Positions 10,216-24,166 of a stretch of 64,000 nucleotides of DNA are shown one piece after another. The position numbers and the translations under genes were made by a program. Source of the DNA: Heracleum sosnowskyi (lineage: Eukaryota > Streptophyta > Magnoliopsida > Apiales > Apiaceae); contig CM061243.1 in NCBI GenBank assembly GCA_030848705.1, positions 119,932,674-119,996,673 on the forward strand. Reading direction: 5' to 3'. The first letter of the stretch is position 1. The number at the start of each line of letters is the position of its first letter. The notes beneath the pieces are model-generated. The model searched no databases. It saw nothing but the letters and a program-made list of their open reading frames with translations, and had not been told where the DNA came from.

Positions 10216-11368
10216 ATACTTACACCCGGCTGCCCGCAACAATATCAATCAATTGTATTAAATTATTCAGGGACAATGCAGAGGTTCAAATTTACTATTT
10301 AAAACTTTTATGCACAGTAATGTATAGTTGTTATTTAATTACGTTTGTGGCTTTTTTTTAAATTATGTTAGGATGTCTCATTGAGTACAAGAATATGCAA
10401 AACATATGCACAATAGATTCTTTTTGTAGAATTCACTCGCTGGCTTCCCTTTAAGTGAAAAGCAGTGCACTTTTTAAGCTTACAGACGTTATTGTCAATA
10501 TATATATATCATGAGAATATATTAAAAATGTGATTATTATTTTTAAGTGAGTGATGTTTGATTTAATTATTGCGAGTAATCTAAAAATATGTCTACTTAA
10601 ATGTTTTTCTGAAAAGTATACCGAATTAGATATTAAAATTTGATTACATGATAATTTGAATTTTTTTTATTAATAAAAATTATGTGAATACTAGAAATAC
10701 TTTTTATTATTAATTAAATTATGCCCAATCAAATTCTTTCACCTGACATTTAAGATTCATTTTGAAAATCAGAAAATAGTTGTTTTTCGGGCAAAGATGA
10801 GGATTTAAACTACTTTTTTTTTTGCAAAGGATTTAAACAACATTTGTTGGATTATTCTTTTGACTTTTGGCCATATGTATAATGCATGTATTACGGTTAA
10901 CTCTAAGTCTCTAACCCTAGATATCAAGAATCTCGATCAATTCTCATGCTCATGCACATGCTCCGAGAATTTAATTAATTATTGCAAAAAGCATATATAG
11001 TTGGAGCTAGCGTTTATTTTGTTTGCCAAAGCTAATTACCACCTGCTAATACAGGGGTTAGCCGGTGGTTTAATTAGTGTAATCTTTTAGAAGTTGATGT
11101 AATTAAGAAACTAACCGTACGTACTTGTCACTTACTTACTCTGCCACAGACCCACAGTATATATAATTAGATCTTATCTTGAATTAGAATAACACTAGCT
11201 AATCCTTAACAGTAATTATCTATTACTCACTCTTAGTGCAAGATTAAATTTAGAGATAGGATAATGATCATGGAATTAAGATGATGTTCTTAAAAGTTAA
11301 ATCTATAAACAGTCAATATGAATAAATGGAGAGTATAGCGCAATGTGGGTTGAATTTTAACCAGTTTT
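10216..11368. other. AT-rich intergenic DNA
   Basis: No gene, RNA or terminal-repeat signature is recognised here. All reading frames are short. Confidence 0.6.
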
Positions 11369-11509
11369 CACTACAAGAAATTCGGTTAAATTCGACCTAA
11401 AAAATTCGGTTGAATTTATAAAAATTTGACTGATTTTAATTAAATTTAGATAAATTCGATATATCGAAAAGGTTGGTCGAATATACTTTAGTTTCTTGTA
11501 GTTGTAGTG
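11369..11509. mobile_element. CACTA-type MITE
   Basis: A 141-bp element begins CACTACAAGAAATTCGG and ends with TTTCTTGTAG followed by TTGTAGTG, the inverted form of the CACTA terminus. It is flanked by TTT on both sides (11366-11368 and 11510-11512), a 3-bp target duplication as expected for the CACTA superfamily. It has no coding capacity. Confidence 0.8.
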
Positions 11510-11512
11510 TTT

Positions 11513-14500
11513 AAGGTCATGATGATCATGCCTTTTATTTTTTAAAAACTGCTAAACCGCTTTTATGAGAATAAATAGTAATTTTTTTCAAAAAAAGTGG
11601 TCACTAACACATTTTTAAAAATAAAAATAATAGCTAATCATTATATTATAAATTTAAAATTTCAATCACCAAAATATAAAAGTAAATAAAATTCGACAAC
11701 GACTTTGTTGTTTGCTCATAAATTCATGAATTGATACTGAGATCGATTTGGATTGACATGCATATGTGACCCAATAATATTAAGGTTTATGTAATGACTT
11801 GGCTAAATCTAATGTAAGACAGAGTGTGGGAGACAATGACACGACTCAAAATCAAAAAACTATTGCACCACCAGGCCACTTTCAAAACAACGGCCTCTCC
11901 CTCCAAACATCTCTCCTTCAATTCTTATATTTACATCAGCACACAATATTTTTCTCAATACCACTCTCTCTCTCCCTCTCTCTCCCTGTCTCTCTCTCTC
12001 TATCTGTATATATTTGCGGGTACTGCAGAAATCTATCAACTGTCTGCTGATTTCAGTACGTTATGTAGCAGTGTAGGTCATGTTGCTGTTTTTATGAGAT
12101 GCATAAACACAAAATTGTTTTTACCTGCTACAGTACCTGTCCTTACCCCCATAGTCAAGTAAATTTTTACTGCCTTGAGAAATATGAATAGTAATACAAC
12201 ATTCCGTTGTACATTTTTACATGTTAATTACTTTTTGCCCTAAACGCGCGCACACAATATTTGATCAGTTGAGTCATGTCTCGAAGATCAGAGAGAAATG
12301 CAAAGCTAAGGAAAGAAACCATGAAAAGGAGTGCAATAACATGCATCTACAGATATAGAATAAGAAGTTATGCAAGAATCCAAGACATGCTATACTTGGG
12401 TAATCGCCAATCACCAAATAGGATGCACTTTTGCAATGACAACTTTTTCTTCAATTCATTCAACTTTTTACAGGCTACAACTTTTTGCATATCATCCTAG
12501 TTCCACAGCCACAGTGATAAATAATCTTATTCACAAAAAAAGTTTAAATGGATAATACATATATTTATCCTATTTTTAATTAAATATAATTACAAACTTT
12601 AATTTAGTAAATCAAAACCGAAATCCTAGAATTTTTTCCTTTCAAAAATCATTGAAAATTATGAAATATTTAGGCATGATTTTACAGCAGAACCAAAATT
12701 ATTCAAAATAGTTCTACTGTAGAACCAAATTTAAAATCAAATTTTTTGCTCAAATTTTAATTAATCTATTTTTATAATATATATTTTATATAAGAATCAA
12801 AATTTATATTTTATGAAATAATAATAATAATATTTAATAATAAAATTAATAATATGGTATGAGAATATAAGATGTTCTCCGTGACCTACGTAAATAGTTA
12901 CAATCATCGCACTCAAATAGTTACTTACAATCATCGTGCAGGGAACATGACTCATTTTTTAGAATCAAAATTTAAAATACACCTTGTAAATTGTTGTACA
13001 AAGTAATGACTTTTTCTATTTTATTTATACTAGTTGATAACTCAGGTGAAATGTGAATCGAGATTAAAATATGAATATGAAAATATTGAATCAACTAGAT
13101 TAATAAGTATTATTAAAATATGAATTTGTATAGAATTAAACCTGAAATTAGATGAAGGTATACAATAAATAAATATTATTTAATTATGTAGTTGTAAAGA
13201 ATAATGGGATCAGGGTGAAATTAAAGAAATTAAATTAATAAATTTTGTTTAATTATGCAATTGTAATAAATCGAACATTAATAAACTGATAACCAAATTT
13301 GATATTTAACACTATTATATGTTTCACACCCAAACATCGATTTTTTATTAATAAAGAGTATAGATTGTTAACGGATAGTTTTGTTGTATCATATTAAAGT
13401 AATTAATCATTTGCTTGTTTAAAAATTTATTACTTGTGTTGATTATGTTCCTTAAACATCATTAAGAGAGATTAAAAATCATATTAAGCCAAAAGAGGTT
13501 GTTAAACAAAAACAAAGGAAACATCATTTTCCAAAAGAAAAAGAAACATCATCAAAAGTTTCACACCGTGGAACCCTTGTACAGTTATATTCTACATGTG
13601 TTTAGAATATATAAGACGACCTAGTCTCTGACAAAGCCTTGGAACACCAAAACAATCAAAAAGCAATCGTGAATACAGTTTGCAGATTTGTAATAAAAAG
13701 TTGTTTCGCCCACTGATTTTGGTGCCCAGTATATATATTGGACGTACAAAATTGAAAATAAAATAAAAATAAATTCAAGAGCTAGGGCCGCTAGGTTAGA
13801 GATGGGTCAGTTTGTCCTATCGTAGAGGCAATAACATGGAGAGTGACCCGTAAGTCTCGAATCAATGTATTTCCATGTTTGTGGAGCCTTCTCCGATTTG
13901 AACATATAAATTAGAATAGGTTATTTTTGACACGACACGAAATAAAACGAAAATTTAGTGTTTGGGTTTGCATTTTTAGTACACGAACACGAATTAAAGT
14001 AAGATTTAGTGTCGGTTTTATGTTTATCATTCAAGTACATGACACGACACGAAGTACATGAAATAAATTAATATTTATAAATTAATATGTAGATTAGATC
14101 TTTTAAATTTTTTATTAGATATTTAACATTTATTTATGTGATTATACATAAATTTATAATATTGTTTGTAAATATTATGTAAATATATATTTTTAATACA
14201 CATTTGTAAAAATATTACCTAAATTTTAATATTTCAATATATTTACTTATTTATTTTTATTTGTATTATTAATTTAAATTACACGAAAACATGACACGAA
14301 ACGAAAGTACACGAACACGAAATTACACGAATCTTAAACGGGTGATTTTGGATTTAACATTTAAGTACACGAAACACAAAAGTAAACGAAACGAAAATAT
14401 AAGACACGAACGAATCTACAGCTTTAATATAAATGATCAGCTACTTGGTTCTTTTTCAATTCTCAAGTTGTAACACTTGTTGTTCTTCTGCATTGATTTC

Positions 14501-15541
14501 AATGTTTTTCATGCATTCAGATAGTTTGGTTGACTCTTCTGACAAGCTAACATATCATGTACGATTGAAATAATATATTTTTTTTGCTTATTTTAATTTA
14601 TTCACCCATCTCGTAAAAATAGCGAGAGAAATACAGCTACAGATTCGTCGGGTGATTGAAACAATTTTTAATTGCATATGCATAAAAATGTTAGATATAC
14701 AATGGCCTTCATTGAAGCTGTTTTCCCTTGCACACATATTAAATTACAAAAATTTAACTAGAGGAGATGAGCACTGGGTTGCCAGCAGGTTCTCCGATTT
14801 GTTGATTTCGTACGAACTTAGTTAACGCGTAAATTAGCATAATCACGCACTTTAATTGGCAGTATCTCAATAATTTACATAGAACAATAATTCTATAACT
14901 ATATATATATACAGTAGCAGAATCAGAAAACGTTAAATTATTTTGATGTTCGTATTGATAGAAATTAAAATATTTTATTTTCTAATTTTTGAAGATCAAG
15001 AGAGGGGCTGAAATACATTTTCATATGTAACCGAAGCAATAATTTCATTTAGTGTACTGGCACTGTGCCACACCTCATGTTTGCCAATTACAAGTAGCAT
15101 GGGCTTGCTTCCTGGGAAGACATTGGAGCTGATACATGAATTATTGCTAGACTAGATCTGTTAAACTATTTATTAATAGTTCTCAAAATTTCGATTTCGA
15201 TTTTGATTTTCACCTATATCAAATTTGTATCGAATAGATATTATTGAATACTCTCTGTTGCACTATGTTTTTCTCTGCATCCTGTCCAAACCTTTAATTG
15301 AAATAATCAAATTGGCCTAGTGTTAGTATTTATTAATTATCCAACCTTTTTCCTTTACAGACACATATTCAATCAATTTTTTCTTAGTTATTTTAATATG
15401 AAACTTCAGATAAATTTCCATACTTGCTTTTCTTGGTATACTAATGCAATATTCTTCCCTCATTGTCAAGAATCAGCACATTTACACATGTAATCCTTGT
15501 TTACTAATCAATGATTATTAGCAATAATTACAATTAGGTTA
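11513..15541. other. AT-rich intergenic DNA with a CT run and a CACGA-rich stretch
   Basis: No gene is supported. There is a CT-rich microsatellite at about 11966-12002. Two stretches rich in ACACGA/GACACGAA words (about 13928-14060 and 14280-14415) flank very AT-rich DNA and may be remains of an old repeat. The small ORFs lack recognisable protein features. Confidence 0.55.
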
Positions 15542-15546
15542 GTGGC

Positions 15547-15875
15547 TGTTAATACAGAATATAAATCCGATCCAATAATTGGAAATATGATGGAGAAGGA
15601 AACTTATAATTAAAAGGTGACTTGCTCCTAAAGAATAGGACATGGACCTAAAAGAACTACGTGTGCTTGATTCCTTATAAAAGGATACGTAGGCACCTTG
15701 AGAAAGGGATCCGAAATTCTATGATGAGAATAATTCCCTCAAGTTCAGCTCTAAATCGCATAAACCCTAATTTTCCCCCAAATATTACCAATCCCTAATT
15801 TTTAAAGGCTCTATATGAAACCCTAATATAAATCTTAATTTGATGCGGTCCATGTGACAAAAATACGCATCAACA
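15547..15875 (+). repeat. 5' LTR of the LARD
   Basis: 329 bp with a TATA box (TATAAAA at about 15676-15682). It is identical to the 3' LTR except for one base. Confidence 0.93.
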
Positions 15876-15895
15876 TTTGGCGCCGTCTGTGGGAA
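15876..15895 (+). other. Primer-binding site of the LARD
   Basis: GGCGCCGTCTGTGGGAA lies directly after the 5' LTR (inside the first 20 bases), the kind of primer site seen in Ty3/gypsy plant elements. Confidence 0.8.
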
Positions 15896-17342
15896 TCATA
15901 TACAAAGAAGGTTAAAACCTCTTAAGATCAGCTTCGGCTTCAGAAGTAATTATGGAGGATGGACAAACGCAAAGCATATGCGAATGAATATGCATAAATG
16001 GTTACGCTGACATGGCCACCTCTAACCAGATAAGCAGCCCCCGATTTTGTTATTATTTATTATCATCATTATGCTTGCTGGATATACACGACTAGCTAGT
16101 AAATAGTCAAATTATGTCCTGAAACAGGTTTATCCGTAAATATACCAGTTAATTGAGCATGCATATACATGTAATAATTTTTTTTCCGGATCAAGAAATT
16201 GTCAAGCATGTTAATGAAAATTCACAAAAAATTAATAACATGTTGAGATATAACTTTATTCTCCACGGATGTATATTAATCTCTTTTCTTGATAATTGCC
16301 TTGGTATATTTGTCTTTGATCACTGGATTATTTTGATATGATTGAAGAAAAAACAGGTAATCTTATTTTTCATGCCATGGAATCTATATGGATCAAAAAA
16401 TTGATCAAAGAACACATGGTACTTCTTGCATGATTTACAAAAATGTTACTGTCGATGTATAAATAGTATCCAGGACCATGAGCTTCATGAACGATATAAA
16501 GATGGTGTCTTCAAGCAGCTTACAAAAAAGTAGCAATATAAAGCCATGTACAACAACACAAGCGTGGAGACTGAAACCACATACAACCGCATACCTTTGT
16601 TACCAAGAACTGTGTACTAGAATGAGCCTCAAAATATCATCACGAAGGAGCACAAATAGGTAAACTTGGTGCTAGCGAGTCAACTCGGCACATATGAATT
16701 AATATCAGTGCGAACGAGACAACTCTGCACAAACGAGTTTATGTAGTGCAAACCAGCAAACTCGAAAACAGCTGAATATCAGTGACACAAGAGCCGGCTG
16801 GACATTCATTGTGGTTAACTAAATCCATAGCAAGAAAAGGATAAAAAGATATGAAGTAAAAATCGAGCAAGGAAGAAACCATAATGGTAAAGAATAGCTT
16901 CTCAGGTGATTACACGAAGAATAAAAAAATGCATCTCGAGGAAGTTGCTGGCATAAAAAATAAGGAATTGATGGGACCTTTTTCTACCTTCTGGTGCCCA
17001 TATTACATGTCTTGATATCAAAAGTAAGGCAGAGATCTAAAAAGTTACAGGAAATCCATGCAGTGTAGAAAAAATCTGAAGAGCACAAACAAGATAATTT
17101 CAGAATTTCTGAAGAGCACAAACAAGAAAATCCAATTGGAACTGAAACAAATCAATTAGTCATATCAGCGGGATTTGAAGTTCAAATCGAGAAAAAGAAT
17201 TTCTATATCATGAACTCATCTCCAATCACCAAAAAGAAAGGATGAAATTAATTCATTGGAATGCAAACATGACATAAGGAACAGAAATCTGAAAACTGCA
17301 GAGTGACTAACTTCCAAGAATAAACTGCTTTCATCTAGGAAG

Positions 17343-20300
17343 TTGGGGGCAATTAATCATACACCATTCGAAAGGTCTCGGAGTCTAGTTTTTTATGCAA
17401 AAAAACGGCTCGCGAAAATAAATTTTCTACAGGGAGTTAGAGCTGTTTTACTGAGCAATGGTCTAGCAGTCCAGATTTGCAGCAATTCATTGAATCCACA
17501 AGTTTCTTGTAAACTATGGCAGATGATAAGTGAAAATATATACACTCATGATGAAGCCTATGTAGATGAGAAGTAAGCACATACTGAGGAACTTGTTTTA
17601 TGTGGGTACTTGAATCGAAACAAAAGAAAAGAGAAAGGCAAACAAGCCACACATGTACACTGCATAATTGAGTACGCAAACTTGTAGGCTCTCAAAAGCT
17701 TTGCTGCACTTTCAAACCTGTACTTGTGAAACTTCGGGATGGATAAATGTGGTATCTATCATGTCAAAACCACATCATCACCCTCATGTTGTCACTGTAT
17801 ATAAAAGTGGAGATGCAAATTGGTCGGCAAAAGAGCCATTCAAGTTCACTGCCCATGCCGTGTTACACATTTTAACCGAAGGAGACATGCGTCACTTATC
17901 TGTCGATGGGCTCAAGCTTGACAGCACGAAATAACAATAAAGAGCACATTGGAGACATGAGCCAGAAAGCGGATCAGACCGCCTTGCAAAGATGCTGATC
18001 TCATATTTTCTGCAAACCTTAAAAAGGAAGCAGGAGAACCTGGATTTCTGACCTCTACAAAGGATGTAAAGAAAATGCAGATCACAAGAAAGAAATAAGT
18101 AATTGGAGGAGCTGGTGTTGCAATGGTAATACCTACTCACCTAAAAAAAGAGCAGTTGTTAAATGTTAAAATTGGCATTTGAAGAATCAAATTTTAAGGC
18201 TATTGTCGTTGACACGGCACAAACGAGCCCGCTCGGTGCAGATGGGTCAACTTGACGAATCTTTTAGCCACGAAGTGACTAAGCCCTCGATTGATTGCAA
18301 ATTCATTTTTTTGATTTATAACAAATTGTGACTGCATCGGTGCGCCCACCAGGTTCATTACTTGTTGCTGGGAAAAACCAAAGGCAGACTGATTCTACTT
18401 GATATAGGGAAAAATGCAGCTGAATGTGAGCCATTCTACAGCAATTCTGAAGGCCTAATTCACATGAGTAAAGATGCTTACTTAGTACAGATACTTCTTA
18501 GTTGAATGGCCAGCTGCATTCTAAAGCTAAGCATGACATCTCTTTAAAGAGGATACCGAATTCATCCGTCCGAGACAAGTGATTTAACACTTTGCTATCA
18601 AAGTAATAAATCACTGGGGGCAGAGGATCTATCTAGTCAGATATATACCTTGGTGCAAAATCCAAATCAAAGAAAGTTACATAGACTTTGAGGGTTAGAG
18701 TCACAAATCAAGGGTATATACAAATTAATTCCACTTAGTGACTCAACTAAGCAACCTCCACATAAATTAAGCACAACTGAAAGGTAAAAGTGCGGTGATT
18801 GAAAGCAAGGTAGGTGGCAGATCATATGTCATATGTAGAGAAACACTTAAGTTTCTATGAAACAATTTTCTCCATGCAATATGGCGGAAGAAGAAATAAA
18901 AGATACAGCAGCGCACGACTCTAAAAGAAACAATGAAGAGGAGGATGTACGTGATCTTCATAAAAGCAGTGCCAAGAAAATTTTCAATGTTTTCCCTACA
19001 TCAATATTTCTAACAAGACTACCTAGAGTTGCAAAAGACAAACAAATTCGGAAAAAATATACATCTATTGCAGCGAAGAATTTAAGCTCGACATCAGGGA
19101 AATGAATTCTTTAGCAATTGCTCATCCCAAAGAAGAAATCTTAAATAAACAATTCGAATGAAGCAACGTGACACAAAAGAATGAAAATCTGAAACTGCGA
19201 AATGCCTAACTTTGCAGAATAAACTGCTCTTATCTAGATATTTCTTGGCAGTGAATTATATGCCGTTAGAAAGATCTTGAAGTCTAGTTTTTTATGCAAC
19301 AAACGGTTCGTGAAAAGGAATTTTCTACAGAAAATTGCGGCAATTTTAGTGAAGAGGTGTAAGGCTGTCCAGATTTACGACAATTTACTGAATCTACAAG
19401 TTCTTCTCTATGAAGGCCAGTGGACCAGAAAAAAATTGAAAAAAGCAAGTGCTGGAATTCAACCACATGAGATCATGAAATACCCAAGAAAACTATCCGG
19501 TTCTGTAGATTGGAGAAGGCTGGTGGTTACAATTTTTAATGGTGAACACCAGAGCATTGGGTCAAAAAGCAAGTGCTGGAGGTCGAGCGGAAGCCTGAGC
19601 CCTTGCGAGCTTCAAGCTAGAGCTCAAGCGAGCTTGAGCTCAAGTCGGGCGAGATATGGAAAATTCAAAAAAAAAAATATAGTACAAAGGATTGACAAAG
19701 CAACATGAAAGCCGCATGACTATCAAGAATAATGATCTTAGGTACATGACAAAAGAAGATTGTAGGCTGGTATGTCACCTTAAAACTGCCGGGAATGAAG
19801 CTTCTACGACAAAAAAGAAAAAGGCGCAGACCCAACAGACACATGGGTCAACCACTTTAAAATTTACAAAATGAATATTACAAGTGGATCATAGAATGAC
19901 TTGGCTCAGCAAAACAGAGACAAAAAAGAAGATATATGAAGCTTCTATATGCAGTAGCAGAGTTATACAAAGCATAGTGCGCGCTTCTTTAAAAATCTGA
20001 ATCAGAGAACACTATAACATTGATTCAAGTCTTATGCATAATTATGCCAAACTGTGAGGAGTTCTAGAAATCAATCATGCGAAAGGCAATCTTGATCTAC
20101 TGGAAACTGAAGTTTCAACCAAAAGAGAAAATGCAGCGAGTACAAGGTACTCTACAACAAATTTATGACGAATAAATTAACGTGGCCCACTTCAGCCAGA
20201 CAGATTCAAGTTCCTAAAATTTCAGTAGCTCGAAAACTTACAGATATGTCATTTTTCTTCTCTGCTTAGATATTTTATGTTCACAATGTTTTTGCACATC

Positions 20301-20660
20301 TTTTTTATATATAGAGCGAAAATATCAGATTTCATGAGCTGAAATTGTCAAATACAGTGGCAATGCAAATGCTACTTGAAAGACAGAGCAACGGTTCAAA
20401 AATCTAAACCCAAAAAGACCTATGATTTGTTTTCTTTAAGATGACGATAAAACACTAGGGGTCGGTTCATTTACACTTACTCCGATGATTTATCGTCCTA
20501 ATACGAAGAGTCAATGGGGGTAAAAATGATTATATCTCAAACTTGTGATATGTTGATAATCACTTGGAGATATCAAAATTATTCGTCCTGAACTAGTGAT
20601 TAAACACTTCAATATTGAAGTACCGTATCACTTGGGGGCAGAGAACATGTACACTTTAAT
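17343..20660. repeat. Diverged internal duplications within the LARD
   Basis: Two segments recur in diverged form. 17368-17530 resembles 19268-19420 (shared core GTCTAGTTTTTTATGCAA). 18555-18720 resembles 20570-20720 (shared words ACTTGGGGGCAGAG or CACTGGGGGCAGAG). The non-coding body therefore seems to have grown partly by internal duplication about 1.9-2.0 kb apart. Confidence 0.6.
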
Positions 20661-21357
20661 GCTCAATCTGAATCAAAGGTTCTTACGTAACTTAAGGATT
20701 GGAAGCACAAATTGAACCGAAAAATCACATTTGATGCTATAATAGTTCATATACCGGGGACTTTGTATCGGGAGATGAGAAATTGGTAAGCAGAGTCTTA
20801 AGACAATTTCTGGCTTACAGACGGCCTCATCAATGCGCAAGTAGAGTCAAGTATGATTTTTGATAAATCAAAATACATGACGCTTGGAAACATAAAATGC
20901 GCAAGCAGACTCAAGCATGTTTGGACCCGAATCGAATTGCTTGGGGCTTGGAAGCAAGGGCTTAACCATAAAACCTCTCACGAATGTTCACTTGTGGAAG
21001 GGCTAACACGAGAAATATCTCAAAAACGATATGTCCTACATTTACGTGCTTGAAACGAGTATGCGCTTAGTAATCGGGGACTATACCTTAAATGAACTAA
21101 GAGAATTATTCGTGAGTGCGGAACATAAATATCAAAGTATAAGGTCAGAGACTTTTGTATTGGTCGGCCTTAATCTAAAGGTATAGGGAATGAGCACCCT
21201 CGAATACCTAGCTATCATGATAAGCTAGAAATTATTATGGCTTACAGACATGGGAAAGCAAAATAAATCCATCAATAATTTGAAAACACATTTATTGACA
21301 GGAAAATACTTGAATAATATTCACCAGAGGAAACCTCGAGGAGAAATACTGGGGACT

Positions 21358-21686
21358 TGTTAATACAGAATATAAATCCGATCCAATAATTGGAAATATG
21401 ATGGAGAAGGAAACTTATAATTAAAAGGTGACTTGCTCCTAAAGAATAGGACATGGACCTAAAAGAACTACGTGGGCTTGATTCCTTATAAAAGGATACG
21501 TAGGCACCTTGAGAAAGGGATCCGAAATTCTATGATGAGAATAATTCCCTCAAGTTCAGCTCTAAATCGCATAAACCCTAATTTTCCCCCAAATATTACC
21601 AATCCCTAATTTTTAAAGGCTCTATATGAAACCCTAATATAAATCTTAATTTGATGCGGTCCATGTGACAAAAATACGCATCAACA
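21358..21686 (+). repeat. 3' LTR of the LARD
   Basis: 329 bp, preceded by the tract ATACTGGGGACT and followed by the GTGGC target duplication. Confidence 0.93.
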
Positions 21687-21886
21687 GTGGCTAAACCATA
21701 TAATTAGATGTAAAAATCCTTATTTTGTCAGAAATAAAAAGCTAGGTAACCCCGAAGTTAGCTTTCTTGTATTAGTCCAGTTGTCATGGTCTTCGTCTAA
21801 AACCTCGAGATTTCACTGGATTTATGTTTGCGTTTAAGTTGTGAATAACAAATGAATAAGTTATACCTTAAAATGAATAAATGCCA

Positions 21887-22554
21887 TCTATACTATAATA
21901 TTATAAGCAAACCACCCTCTAATTGGTTGGTAGTTTGGTCATTTAGTTTGGTCCTCTGAATAATAACCGTTAGATGTAAATATAGGTAAATGAGAACCGT
22001 TGGATGTAATATTAAAAGAATATTCTTTTTTTGATATCTAAGATGCTCTCACGGGTTCAAGGTTCGAATCCCGTCAACAACATATTAAAAAAATTTAAGA
22101 TCAAAATACAAATAAATGCTTATAAAATAAAATAAAAAATTATATTAAAAAATACTATTATAAGCAAACTACCATCTATTTGGTTGGTTGGTAGTTTGGT
22201 TCTCTAAATAATAATCGTTATATATAAATATAGATAAATGAGAACTGTTTGATGTAATATTAAAAGAATATTTTTTTCTTTGTATCTAAAATATTCTCAT
22301 GGGTTCAACATTCGAATCCCGTCAACAACATATTATTATTATTAAATATTTATATCATCTATTTTTCTAAACTACATTCAAAAGTTCAATATATTATTCC
22401 GTCGACAACATATTAAAAAAAATTTAAGATCAAAATACAAATAAATGATAATAAAATAATATAAATAATAATAATAATAAATCATATAAAAATACTACAA
22501 TAATAAATTAAAAATACTAAAATTCATCCGTGCATCGCACGGGTTATAGGCTTG
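21887..22554 (+). mobile_element. Helitron-like non-autonomous element, 668 bp
   Basis: The 5' end is TCTATACTAT, a common plant Helitron start, preceded by A. Near the 3' end a hairpin CCGTGCATCGCACGG is followed by GTTATAGG and CTTG, then T; this fits insertion between A and T, though CTTG deviates from CTRR. The interior is a two- to three-fold duplication of a 250-bp unit that contains GGTTCGAATCC, an RNA polymerase III B-box match (22061-22071). There is no ORF. Confidence 0.65.
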
Positions 22555-22857
22555 TATAAGTGATAAGTGGATGAATTGGATAAATTTACTTATAAGTTAG
22601 TTACAAATCTGCTAATTTACATTTTAAAAATAATTATTAAATTCAATGAGCTAAATATATAAATTTTAAATTAAAAAATATTTAAAAACACAAATATAAA
22701 AATATGAAGTATTAAAATACAAAGAAATCAAGGAATAAGTCAATAAATTAAAAAAAATATGTTATTACTAACATTCAATTTATGAACTAAAGTTGATTTA
22801 TAAGTTGAGTTGACAAACTATTACAGGTTTATAAGTTATAAGTTAGCTTATAAATAA
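22555..22857. other. AT-rich spacer
   Basis: Low-complexity AT-rich DNA; nothing recognised. Confidence 0.5.
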
Positions 22858-24161
22858 CTAGTTTACTAAGCCGCGCTTCGCAGCGGCATTGTAATAATTT
22901 TTCTAAACTTTTTAATAAAATATGTTCTTAGATAAAATAATATTTTTAACATAAAATGAAGGTTTCTTTTGAATTCTTTGTTTCAAGTCATTTACTGAAA
23001 TTTTGAATAAATATAAAAAAGGGGAATTATTTAATATTTTTAAATATTTTCATATTAGATCAAATATTAGTATATTACCATCAGATATTTTTATCATTAT
23101 TTTTATTTTTCTCAAAATTCATATTCTAATTTCTATTTTAAAATACATAATATAACATCAATATTAAATTTTAGCATATAATATGTCATTTCTAATGAAT
23201 TGTTCTCTCTTTAAATCTGTTTCCTCCCAATTATCTACGTTCTCGTTGTTACCAAATCTAATCAGGTAATAAACTAATTTACTGAATAAGTTACATCATC
23301 TATTAATCAATTTTATGTTCTCTATAAATTAGAAGGTAAAACTTTTAAAAAATAATTTCTAACATATATGTAAAACATATAAATAAATTAATTAAACATG
23401 GATTTAAAAAAAAAATTATGAGAACATATTTTCTAATAATTTATTTTAAAAAAATTAGAAAATTAGATTGAGATGATTTGAGAGGCACCAACTATCCGAG
23501 ACATCTTCTCCTTTATTTAATATAATAAAATTTAATTTAAATATTTTTAAAAATTATAATTTTTAATGTTTAAAATATAAATGATCGAGAAAATATATGA
23601 AAAGAACATAAGACTTCTATATTTTATTTTATTTTATTTAAAAACTTGCATTTTCTGTAAATATTATATTCTCTATAAATTAGAAGGTAAAACTTCAAAA
23701 AAATAATTTCTAACATATATGTAAAACATATAAATAAATTAATTAAACATGGATTTTAAAAAAAATTATGAGAACATATTTTCTTATAATTTATTTTTAA
23801 AAAATTAGAAAATTAGATTGAGATGATTTGAGAGGCACCAACTATCCGAGACATCTTCTCCTTTATTTAATATAATAATTATATAATAATTTATTGGTTA
23901 ATCGATTTGTATTTTCTTTTCAAATTTGACTAAAATAGAAAAGTTGGGAGAATATTAATATAACATATTTAGTTTTCTATGTTAGCAAGTATATTCAGAA
24001 ATACAAAATTTAGAAGAATAATAAAATTGTATATTTAGTTTGCTCCATTAGTAAAGGTTCTAACGGCAAGAATATTAAAATTGTATATTTAGTTTCCTTC
24101 ATTTGTAAAGATTTAAAAGGCAATTAAGATATTTTCCAATAAAAAATTTAGGAGAATATTA
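22858..24161 (-). mobile_element. Helitron-like sequence, minus strand, 3' terminus at 22858
   Basis: Read on the minus strand, a GC-rich hairpin (GCCGCTGCGAAGCGCGGC) is followed by TTAGTAAA and CTAG, then T, the form of a Helitron 3' end. The rest is AT-rich. A block at 23318-23530 is repeated at 23666-23880 with few changes, including the words GATGATTTGAGAGGCACC and ATCTTCTCCTTTATT. Copia element B was inserted into this sequence at 24162. The same kind of AT-rich DNA resumes at 34431, so the 5' end could be the TCAATATC terminus near 40227. Confidence 0.5.
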
Positions 24162-24166
24162 AAATG

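Larger units (their letters stand above)
15547..21686 (+). mobile_element. Complete non-autonomous LTR retrotransposon (LARD type), 6.1 kb
   Basis: Two 329-bp LTRs (15547-15875, 21358-21686) start TGTTAATACAG and end CATCAACA. The element is flanked by a perfect 5-bp target duplication GTGGC (15542-15546, 21687-21691). The primer-binding site follows the left LTR, and a purine-rich tract (ATACTGGGGACT) precedes the right one. The 5.5-kb interior has no ORF above 143 codons and no gag, protease, integrase or reverse transcriptase motif, so it must be mobilised in trans. The LTRs differ at a single base (T at about 15663, G at about 21474), so insertion is recent. The primer site and AT-rich LTR style suggest a Ty3/gypsy Tat-like helper; that is inference. 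Confidence 0.92.

Noticed and set aside
15876..21357. Small ORFs (60-143 codons) inside the LARD as possible genes
   Set aside because: None shows a retroelement or host domain, and they do not persist between the diverged internal duplicates.
22045..22085. A tRNA gene suggested by GGTTCGAATCC
   Set aside because: No cloverleaf can be built around it and no A-box lies at the correct distance; only the T-arm-like word is present.
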